Under the pieces are notes generated by a model that made no database searches, was not told the DNA's origin, and saw only the letters and a list, made by a program, of their open reading frames with translations. Of a stretch of DNA of 64,000 nt, positions 11,583 through 20,470 are shown piece after piece; within the stretch, counting starts at the first letter, position 1; every line of letters begins with the position of its first letter. A program made the translations under genes and the position numbers. Location: contig CM070503.1 of NCBI GenBank assembly GCA_036346375.1, positions 4,836,001-4,900,000 of the forward strand, given 5' to 3'. The stretch is from Guadua angustifolia (lineage: Eukaryota > Streptophyta > Magnoliopsida > Poales > Poaceae).

Positions 11583-12115
11583 TTTTCATAGCCCCGCGGG
11601 ACAGACCGGACACGGTCCAAAAAATACGGAATAAATGAAGAGCGGCCTACGCAGTGCGGGCTACCACTTATGTATGGGCGAGATAGCCAGACGTTGCTCC
11701 GGCATTTTGTTGCGAAAATCGAAAAAGGCACTCACGGCTACAAAACCACGGAAATCGTGGGCACTTAGGGGTTTTCGTAGCCCCGCGGGACAGGCCGGAC
11801 ACGGTCCAAAAAATACGGAAAAAATCAAGGACGGCCTACGCAATGTGGGCTACCACTTACGTATAGGCGAGATAGACAGACGTTGCCCCGGCATTTTGTT
11901 GCGAAAATCGGAAAAGGCACTCACGGCTACGAAACCACGGAAATCGTGGGCACTAAGGGGTTTTCGTAGTCCATGACAAAGCCGTACGGTCCAAAAATAC
12001 GGAAAAAAATCAAGGACGGCCTACGCAATGCGGGCTACCACTTACGTATGGGCGAGATAGCCAGACGTTGCCCCGGCATTTTATTGCGAAAATCGGAAAA
12101 GGCACTCGCGAGTAC
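11583..12115. repeat. Tandem repeat, 189-bp unit, about 2.8 copies
   Basis: Copies begin at about 11583, 11772 and 11961 with TTTTC(A/G)TAG, giving a period of 189 bp. The first two are highly similar; the third is diverged at its start and truncated. Each contains the phrases CGGACACGGTCC and GGCATTTT(G/A)TTGCGAAAATCG. Open frames across it are artefacts of repetition. It lies just inside the left arm of the large element, and no counterpart is evident near the right arm. Confidence 0.8.
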
Positions 12116-12967
12116 AATCAGCGAGCACGTATAAAAATAAAATTGGACAACCACGACGTCGAAAATTTTTGAAATTTTTTATGGAGGTTCCTGATAAATC
12201 AGTGATATTACCATAAAAATTTCAAATGATTTGAAAATCTGAACAATGTTTTTAAATTCAAACAATAAAATTTGATTGTTATGAACATTTCAAAATTTCA
12301 TTGTTATTGTTATGAACATCATAACCATGACAAAAATTTTCAAAATTTTATAGTCGACAACAACTCATGTTATGAACACTTAAATTATTTGTTGAACATA
12401 TATAAGGGCACATACACCGAAAGTTCAGATGATAAAATAAGCAATAGATTAGATTATATTACAAGGGCATTACAACAAGGATTTAAATTGCTTGATTTAA
12501 CTAACTAACGAAAGCAATGTTCGTCATGATGGAACAAATGATCGTTCAAATATCTGGTACAAATGTAATGATGTCCCACATTTTCGCATATTACATGTCC
12601 TGTTAATTTTGCGATTTGTCCTCGGACACCGCTCAGTCCCTACTATGAAAGAACTCCATGGGGATCCGCAGTTCTCCCAGCTGTCGCCGAATGGGTGGCC
12701 TATGCCGTACGTCTCGGGTGTATAAGATATAATTTTTGGTCTTTTTATGTGGATTTACGCCTCCCATATGGGCATGTCATCCCGATTCGGCGTCCCCTAT
12801 GTTAATACCACCGGGTTCCGGTTGGTCTGCATAACGTCAAGGATTTGTTGCGTCTTTGCGGACCTCGGCCATTGCTTCCCTTGTCCCTTCTTCTTCGAGA
12901 GGAGGAACCTCTTGCACCTCTGGTGTGTTGGTGCTGGCGGAGGCATGCGGAGAGCCGCTGCTCTGCT
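12116..12967. other. Interior of the large element, no gene recognised
   Basis: AT-rich DNA up to about 12540, then mixed-composition sequence leading to the 3' side of the minus-strand GRF gene remnant. No supported coding region. Confidence 0.4.
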
Positions 12968-13901
12968 TTAAATCTCGCACTCCACTATATGGTGCAGGAG
13001 GTGTGTGTTGGGCTTATCCTTGGACAACCGGAAGCGTGCCTCGCAGTCAATGCAGTATGCCCGCTTTGGTCGTTGAATAACACCGTAGGCGTACTCGGGG
13101 TCTGGGTTTTCTGGGCGGTAGTGGCACCACGGAGATGGTTGCTCCCCCTAGTTATCCCATGCAGGAAGCATGAGATGTGGGTGGTACGTCTCCGGGTCCA
13201 CCCAGTTGAAGTACCAGCACCATTCATCCTCGGTCAAGGGGCACCGGTAGAATCGCTGGTCCGCTAGATCATCGTGGCAGGTATCAACCACTGCCTGCAG
13301 GCCATGTTCGCAAACGTCGGGGCTTTCGAGTGGCCCTGGAGGAGGTTTCTCCTTTGACTTGAGCAAATTCGCAAGTTTCCTTTTGAACTCCTGTGTGCGA
13401 TGAACTGGTTTAGAACTACTACTTTGTGAGTTTAACATGAGTATGTCGCAAGAAACTCACCGATTGGTTGGCCCTTGCCCACCGCCCTAAGCTCTGTCGA
13501 TCTAGAAAAGGACATATCTGGCGGCCTCTCCCACCGGTGAAGTTCTCGGCGAAGCGGGGTAGGCGTCGTGGCGCTTGTAGAAAATTCGTAATCACGTCGT
13601 TCGGCCCGTCGATCCATTGGAAGAAGCAACACCGGTCCTTGTCTTTGAGAAAATAAAGAACGATGCATGAAATGGTAGTGTTACCTGTAGATTGTGGACA
13701 CCAAGAGGTTTACCTTGTAGGTGCGGCCACAACAATGAGTGATGTGCGACCATCTCTCCATGGGTAGATTGCATCATCTTCGCCAGAGGTTGCGATCGCA
13801 TTTGGGTCGGGCAACTCCGCAGAACTCGGCGTCGACGCCATCGGCATCCGGATATTCGGGCGAGATGACTTCGCTGTCAAGAGGCGATGAGAGAACGACA
13901 T
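12968..13901 (-). pseudogene. Broken GRF-type zinc-finger gene
   Basis: Minus-strand pieces carry hallmarks of plant GRF zinc-finger proteins. One frame near 13600 reads RCCFFQWIDGPN, the typical end of a GRF finger. An earlier piece near 13710-13760 (RTSLIVVAAPTR, then a possible GT donor) looks like the start of the same finger. At 13148-13438 a second finger-like block has CEHGLQAVV, RFYRCPL and WYFNWVDPETY. That frame meets an in-frame TAG at 13148-13150, yet continues for 59 more codons with Cys-rich text (YCIDCEARFRLSKDKP, then HLLHHIVECEI) to TAA at 12968-12970. GRF fingers bind nucleic acid in other proteins; in this family the function is unknown. Splicing is uncertain, and the premature stop argues for a pseudogene or a read-through copy. 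Confidence 0.5.
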
Positions 13902-14159
13902 TGTGCCCTAATTTGTGTAGATTCACCGCGTTTATTGCTAGTTAGGCTTTGTGTTGGATGTGTACCCTCGGCCTGTTTTATAGTGGTGGTGAGGGTTACT
14001 CCACACAATTACAAAGACTTGTCCATTTTGATGGCGTGGCATCCTCTGTGAAAGCCGCACGACTTGTCACCCATCATCAAAGCCGCACGACTGTCACCTC
14101 TCATTAACGGCACGACGACCGTCACCTTCATCAAAGGTCGCACGACTGTCACCCTCTGC

Positions 14160-14400
14160 CGAAAGCTGCCGCAAGACGAAACCGCGTGTTGTCGTTTGAT
14201 CAAAAGCGGGATGCAGCGTGTTGTCGTTTCAGTTTGAAAAGCGGGGTGCAGCGTGTTGTCGTCTCGGCCGAAAGCGTGGTGTGTAGAGTCTTGTCGTTTA
14301 GTCGAGTAGTTTTACAAGCCACCGAAAAGGCAGCGTGGTGCAGAGTCTTGTCGTTTAGTCGAGTCGTTTTAGATATTCTTTTTAGGGCTTGATCTGCACA
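14160..14400. repeat. Diverged direct repeats containing GTGTTGTCGTTT
   Basis: Four to five units with the phrase GCAGCGTGTTGTCG or GCAGAGTCTTGTCGTTTAGTCGAGT lie between two minus-strand genes. Related units (GCAGCGTGTTGTCGAATCG) recur at about 15560-15635, upstream of the neighbouring GRF gene. The position in front of both GRF genes suggests a shared promoter module of the element, which is inference. Confidence 0.5.
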
Positions 14401-14666
14401 TAAATCTTTCTTCCGCAAACACCCTTCGTGAACGAGTCGCGCAGAAAACTGAACTAACTAAGCCTATTCAGCGGCCTTTAGAATTACTCGTGTAAATACA
14501 GATGTTGGTGTGACTAGCTTTGGAACCCGGTTTGGATGACCATATGACACGAAAATATTCTAATTAAAGCACGCTAACATGTAAAATCTTGATACATGAA
14601 GATATGATATCTGAAACCACTTGAAAGACATCCGTGACCAACTCGGCCCCCTCTACACGAAATGAA

Positions 14667-15188
14667 CTACTTCGCAAGAATAGAGTACAATACAAGAACG
14701 ATAGCCACATACACAATCTTCTCTAACCATTTCATATGATCTAAAATGTGCTCCATCTTGAATATCAGCATGTTCAGCCTTTGCTCAAGCATAGGGTCCA
14801 TCCTCTCCTCCATAGAAGGCTGCTGCATCCTCTGTGGTACAATGGTTATAGGACGCTCCCTCGAGGTGTCCATGGTGTCCGCCCACTGGAAATATTGGCA
14901 CCCTGCAGCCTACGTGATGAGGTGAACAAGCTTTCAAGCCGTGCGAAGGAATGAGATATCTCAGAACAACTACACAACTCGAATAGAATAAATAGTGTGC
15001 ACAAGAAGAAATCAAACTAGTTTTTCACTTACAGAGAAAAAAGGGCACTTGTAGAACACTCGCCCATTATTTTCTTCAGTGTTGGAGTACAACACATTAA
15101 CTTGCACGTGGCAGTTAGGACATTCGTCCTGCCTTGCATTGGCAAGTGCACGAGCCCTCCGATTTCCAGAGGTCGCCGTTTGAGACAT
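14667..15188 (-). CDS. Small GRF zinc-finger protein with C-terminal membrane anchor
   Basis: Two exons are proposed on the minus strand: 15188-15033 and 14909-14667, with a GTAAGTG donor and a CGTAG acceptor, both in phase 0. The product is 132 residues. Residues 23-26 are CPNC, followed by SNTEENNGRVFYKCPF (residues 36-50), with the GCQYFQWAD motif just after the splice. Together these give the four Cys and aromatic positions of a GRF zinc finger. The splice joins the two halves of the finger exactly, which supports the model. A coiled-coil-like stretch follows (MLEQRLNMLIFKMEHIL), then a hydrophobic C-terminal segment (IVYVAIVLVLYSILAK). The start at 15188 is chosen because the upstream in-frame text is repetitive; a start at 15323 is possible. 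No break is visible. Function is unknown. It lies inside the large transposon beside its transposase. Confidence 0.6.
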
Positions 15189-15898
15189 AGTCTTTTGAGG
15201 CAAGGATTGCGGGGTTATGTGGTAGCGGAGGTGGTATGAAGACGAGGATATGTGGTAGCGGAGGTGGTATGAAAGCTCTTCGATTTGTGGAAGGATTGCG
15301 AGGTTCCGAGGAAGAATGTTCAACGATAAACTGAGGTGCTTTCGGCTCTCCCCTCGAAGAGTCCTCTTGTAGGCACGTCCCCCCTCCAGACGAGGACGTT
15401 CGCGGGCCCCCCGCCCGATCGACCTATGAGGGGCACGTCTCCCCCTTTACACGGGGCGTGGCAGCCCCCGCAAAGACGAACGAGGACGTCCCCTCCAATC
15501 GAAACACGCCCCAGTGTCCGAGAAAGCCGATAGCGGCGTCTTGTGGCCTCGCCCGAGAAAGCTGTTGTGTGCAGCGTGTTGTCGAATCGATCAGAAAAAG
15601 TGGGCCGCAGCGTGTTGTCGAATCGGTCCAGAAAGCTGCAACGTTCGCATTATCATGTCGCATTGATATCGGAAAGGTAAAAAAGACATGAACATCACTA
15701 TTAACATTGTAAAACAGTACGAATAAAGTAACAAAGCGAGAACAACACTCTAAACAATGTAGAATAGTACAAAGTAAGAACAAAAATAGGACAACAGCCT
15801 ATGCCGCACCTCCCCTACGACGACCCTCTTGACCTCGTCTTTGAGGCGGTGCATCGTCAAGAGGCGAGGGTGAAGCTCTGCGATGGCCTCGCCGCTTC

Positions 15899-18103
15899 CT
15901 ACGATGGCCCCGCCGTCAGTAGTCCGGAAGAAATCAGAACGCCGCCCGGCCGACGGTCTCGGGGAGGCAACGTGTACCCGTAGGTACCGAAGTCCGGCTG
16001 CGTCAACTGGAAGTAGCCAACGATGCCGTGCAACATGCCTTCCAGGATGGCCACAAGTGGTAGCGGACGCAGGCCTCTGATGACCCAATTGTAAACCTCA
16101 ACTATGTTCGTTGTCATGACACCGAACTCGTTCAAACATATCGATTAGCACAATAACTCTAACTGCTCAATCGTCACAGACTATGTTAATTTAGTATACT
16201 AACTCGGCGCCTCGGTGTCATGGAGCAATGCCCACTTCTCCAACGGCTCGCTTTCTATCCAAAGTCGAGAAACACTTAATGTTTCTTGACGATCGTCTCC
16301 TCGATTTGGAGGATCGAGCGCTCCAAGGGTGATAGCCTTTTGGGTGGGCAATCGTTCGGCGTTCTTGGTTGCTTCTTGACTCTTCAATGCATGCGGTGAG
16401 TGTGCTTATCCAACTCGCCAATATGGCGTTGAACTTACGTGCACGGTTACGCTTGCATAACCTCTTAAATAGGTTCATCGACTTCTTACTCTTGAACCGC
16501 TGAAAAATTTGCTCCCAAATGTCTCATGCACCACATTCGCATGTCACGCCATCGAAAAGGCTCATCAAGGTCCTCCTGTAGAGTCTTAATTGCCGAAATG
16601 ATACCTTTATGACGGTCATGGATGATGGACACGTTGGACCGATCACGAACTACCCCGAACTTCAAATGTCTGAAAAACCACAGCCAGCTATCCCGACTCT
16701 CACCCTCAACAAATGCAAAGGCCAATGGAAGTATGTGGTTGTTCCCATCAATTGCAATGGGCGTTAGAATCTGCCCCTTGTATTTCCCGACGAGAATGTA
16801 CCATCGACGACAAAGAATGGACGGCGATGCACTAATGACGCAATGCAAGGACCCAAAGTGAAAATAAAGCACGACGAAATATCGAGACCCCGTTACCATC
16901 CGCTTCACTTTCTTCAAAAGCGGTGTACGTGCCAGGGTTGGTTTCCTTCAAGACATCAAACACACGAGGTAGGTTACAATACGAAGCCTCGTATGTGCCA
17001 AACCTCTTCTCTAATGCCTTTTGCTTTGCACGTCAGGCCATCGAGTAACTTATCTGGTACTTAAATGTTCTCAAGATTGCTTTCTGAATATAAGAACACT
17101 CAATGTCCCGCTTCTCGATGATCTCATTGAACATCACGCTAGCGATTACAGCCGCATTCAAGTTGCGGTGTTTCACCAGAACATTTTCTAGTCTGCATGT
17201 GTGCCCATCTACCCGTGATGCAATCCAAAATGTCTCGCACTTCGGCTTGTATGCATGTACTCGGAATTCACATCCTTCGGTTCTGCACTTCACTGTGTAT
17301 TTATCTGGACTGGACAAAACAACTCGGAACTCTCTCTGCTGCGATAGTGCCCACAAATTTCACCGCCAACTTCGACTCGGAATTATTTGCGAAAACTTGA
17401 TTCAAATTAACGGCATTGCTAGCATACTCCCAACGCGAGTCATGCCTCCACGAAACTTCCATATCAGCTTTGTTTTTCCTGTTCCACTCGTCAGGGATGG
17501 GTACATCCGTTGCCCCAGTACTACCATGCATTTCATCATCATCTCCTCCCCCTTCCTCATCTTCGTCGATGTCATCATCACACTCCAACATTTCAGCTTC
17601 ATCTTGCATCGCCATATGGTCCACCAACTCCAATTGATCAACAAGTTGCTCGATTTCTTCCCCTTCATCTGCCCGACCTTCCGCGTTTGCTGCATCCCTG
17701 TTATCATCCTCCGTTGCTACCTCAACCGGCATCACTACCTGAACTTGTTCAGCTGTAGCCGACGTGCTGCTTTCGCCCACGTCGCTAATATTCACCTCTT
17801 CGCTAGATCCCTTGCACCACCTTAACCATTTATGCCACAAGTATGTTCGATCTATTTTCTTCAACTCCCACAGGGCCGGGTCACCCTTACTACGCGTGAA
17901 TACGGCTTGAATGGTAACAGAGTAAACACTTGGATCCAGAGAAAAAATTTGGTCAACCAAAGCTTTATATCACGGATGCTAACTCTATCGGGGCATAAGT
18001 GTTCAGCCATTGTGACTGCAAAACTGCTCAAATCAACACCATTTTGCTCAATTTTTATTACACCATCGCCATAATATACCCTAAATTTCACTGCATCCGA
18101 CAT
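15899..18103 (-). pseudogene. MuDR/MULE-type transposase, multiply frameshifted
   Basis: The minus strand encodes, in order, the pieces of a plant Mutator-like transposase. An N-terminal block starts at 18103 (MSDAVKFRVYYGDGVI). An acidic linker follows. Next comes the MuDR DNA-binding region near 17033-17356 (TVKCRTEGCEFRVHAYKP). The DDE core at 16486-16860 includes GKYKGQILTPIAIDGNN, LPLAFAFVEGESRDSW and IIHDRHKGI. A C-terminal block near 15899-16135 has FGVMTTNIVEVYNWV. Frame changes are visible near 17945 (at an A-run), near 17340, and near 16800 directly after the catalytic DGTF motif. The product cannot be a continuous transposase as written. It is the presumed mobility gene of the 10.5 kb element. 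Confidence 0.8.
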
Positions 18104-18174
18104 TACTGCGACGACAAAATTGATTTTTAGATCACCACTAACGTTTAATATCACTAACTAAACAAAATTAATTT

Positions 18175-18650
18175 TTATATTGCATCAATATATAAATTAA
18201 CGATTCCCTCCTAAATGCGAAAATTATCATGCCGGCATTTCCTACGAACAATCTAAAATCGCTATATTGCATCAATATCTAAAATTTCTAATATCTAAAC
18301 TATCTAATTGCATCAATATCTAAAATTTCTAAACTCGCTATATTACATCGATATCTAAAATTTCTAAACTCGCTATATTACATCGATATTGTATCAATAT
18401 CTAATATTTCTAAAATTTCTAATATTGCATAAACATCAATATCTAAAATTTCTAATATCTAAACTATCTAATTGCATCAATATCTAAAATTTCTAAACTC
18501 GCTATATTACATCGATATTGTATCAATATCTAATATTTCTAAAATTTAAAATTTCTAATTTCTAAAATTTCTAATATTGCATAAACATCAATATCTAAAA
18601 TTTCTAATATCTAAACTATCTAATATTGCATCAATATGACAAAATATCTA
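18175..18650. repeat. AT-rich tandem repeat of ATCTAAAATTTCTAA phrases
   Basis: Short phrases ATCTAAAATTTCTAA, CTCGCTATATTACATCGAT and TTGCATAAACATCAAT recur in higher-order units of roughly 100-120 bp. It lies immediately upstream of the minus-strand transposase gene. A C/T-rich tract (CTCTCTCC) follows at about 18700-18890. Confidence 0.7.
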
Positions 18651-18956
18651 AATTATTTTGCACTATAAAAATTTAATAACAAAATTTCAAAAAATTACCT
18701 TTTCTCTTTTTTTTCCTCCTTCTTCTTCCTCCCTCCCCTCTCTCTCCCTCCTCTCCCGATCTCCCTCGCGCGGCCTCTCTCTCTCCTCCCGCGATCTCTC
18801 TCCTCCCGCGCCTCCTCTCTCTCCTCCCGCGCTCTCTCTCTTCTCCTCCCTCTCCCTCTCCCTCTCTCCCGATCTCCCGGCGCCCTTGCCTTTTTTTCTT
18901 CGTTAAGCGAGCGATCCATGCATGGTCGAATCGATCGTCATGGAGTACTAGTCAGC

Positions 18957-19206
18957 TATTATCGCCACACCGCTCGGCGACTACTAGTAGTCGTTAAACC
19001 GTTTGGCGACTATATAATAGTCGCCGAGCGGTGTGGCGACTACTTCCTGACCTGGCGACAATTGGCTATCACCGGTTCAAAATGCGGGATTAGGATATGG
19101 TCGCCAAACCATTTGGCTACTACCCTATTATCGCCAAACCGTTTGGCGACTACCCTATTATCGCCAAACGGTTTGGCGACCGGATATTATTTCTGCAATT
19201 CTTTAA
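18957..19206. repeat. Palindrome array in the right arm
   Basis: About seven imperfect palindromes of the CGCCAAACCGTTTGGCG type. Its complement follows the same order as the left array, including the spacer with CCTAATCCCGC and the GCCACACCG(C/T)TCGGCG variant. By eye the two arrays are roughly 80-85% alike. Confidence 0.8.
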
Positions 19207-20470
19207 ATACGAGTATTAATGTCGCAATTTCGAATTAAAATAATATTATTTTAAAAAAATTTCGTTCTCACGCACTACAGTGCTCGCGGCGTTTTTTTTG
19301 TTTTTTTTCTGAATGATCAACCGGGTTTTCTTCAATATTTAACTATGATTTGTCATTAAATTTACCGCACTCTGAAAGAGAATGCTGAACAACGAAATTT
19401 GATTTTTTTTTTGAAAAAAATTCAACTGCCAAATAACTTTCTGAAATACTATATGAAATATCATTGCCAAATATGTATTTTTTGAGTTTATCGTATGCTT
19501 GTTCGAAGTCTAAATTTTATCGACTGTCAAAATACGACTGATTTTTTTCTACCTTTTGCAATTCTTTTGGCTCAAGGTATATTTCTCCGCTCTCCCTAAC
19601 CATTGTAAAAAAAATCCATTGCGTTGCGATCGCGCAAAATAAGAATCTCGTCGACCCCAACCGCTTGAAATAATATTGTACACTCAGTCCACTGAATTCT
19701 CGGGATTTCATCGCGACCATACCTATTTTTTAAAAAAATTATACACAAATAAGGCTACTACACTAAAAAAATCGTAGTCGCTTTTTTCTTTCCCGTTGCG
19801 CCACGTTTTCCCTGCCCAGGCCCCTCTATTTTTTTTCCAGCGCGCCACGTGCCCCCGGCCCCCTCCCTTGTTTTTTCAGCGCAGCCCCTCTCTTTTTTTC
19901 CAGCACGCCACGTGCCCCCGGCCCATCCCTTTTTTTCAGTGCACCACGTGTCCCCGGCCGCTCCTTCGTGTGGTGACGCGTGGGCGCGGGAATCCCGCGG
20001 TTTGGAACCGCGGAATTCGTTGGTGGGCCCGCCATCCGATCGAAAAAATAAAAGACGGTGAAAAAAAAAACTGCGGAAAATTTTAATAAAAAACCGCGAA
20101 AAAAACCAGAAGTTTTCCGCGGTTCCGATCCGCGGAAAAATAAAATAAAATAAAATTCCGCCGTTCCAATCCGCGGAAAAATAAAAAAAACAAAACAAAA
20201 TAAAATAGAAAAAATCCCACCGTTCCGATCAGCGAAAATATAAAAAAAATAAAAATATATATTTCCGCGGTTCTGCCCCGCTGAAAAAAAGAGGAAAATT
20301 TTAAAAAAAATCCGCGGTTCTGCTCCATGGAAATCGTTTCAAAAAAATTAAAAAAAATAATTCCGCAGAATGGATCTGCTGAATTTCACTGTTTAGATGC
20401 TAGTTTTGAAATTATTTCGATACAGCGACTAAAATCAAAATTATTTTTTCACGTTCGAGCTGAACAGTAA
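18957..20470. repeat. Right long terminal inverted repeat of the 10.5 kb element
   Basis: Reading inwards from 20470 the arm shows the terminal TACTGTTCAGCTCGAACGTG text (complement), then CCGCGG-type palindromes with A/T tracts (19990-20390), a G/C-rich set of CCACGTGCCCCCGGCC repeats (about 19840-19960), AT-rich DNA, and the palindrome array. The CCACGTGCCCCCGGCC block has no clear equal in the left arm. Confidence 0.65.

Larger units (their letters stand above)
9911..20470. mobile_element. Large (about 10.5 kb) TIR transposon with MULE transposase and GRF zinc-finger genes
   Basis: Sequence from about 9911 rightward (ACTGTTCTAGCTGAACGTG) reappears inverted at the other end (complement of CACGTTCGAGCTGAACAGT, ending about 20469). 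Homology between the arms continues for about 1.5 kb, through the AAATTCAGCGGATCC phrases to the palindrome arrays at 11180-11425 and 18957-19206. The interior holds a broken MuDR/MULE transposase and two GRF zinc-finger genes, all on the minus strand. I see no convincing target duplication, so the exact ends are uncertain. Three copies of the terminal phrase on the left (about 9916, 10300 and 10860) suggest subterminal duplication or nesting of related elements. Confidence 0.65.

Noticed and set aside
11635..11976. 113-codon plus-strand frame with repeated peptide ATKPRKSWALRGFRSP
   Set aside because: The repetition comes from the 189-bp tandem repeat, whose length is divisible by three. It is not a protein gene.
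17103..17825. 240-codon plus-strand frame
   Set aside because: It is the antisense shadow of the acidic linker and DNA-binding part of the minus-strand MULE transposase.
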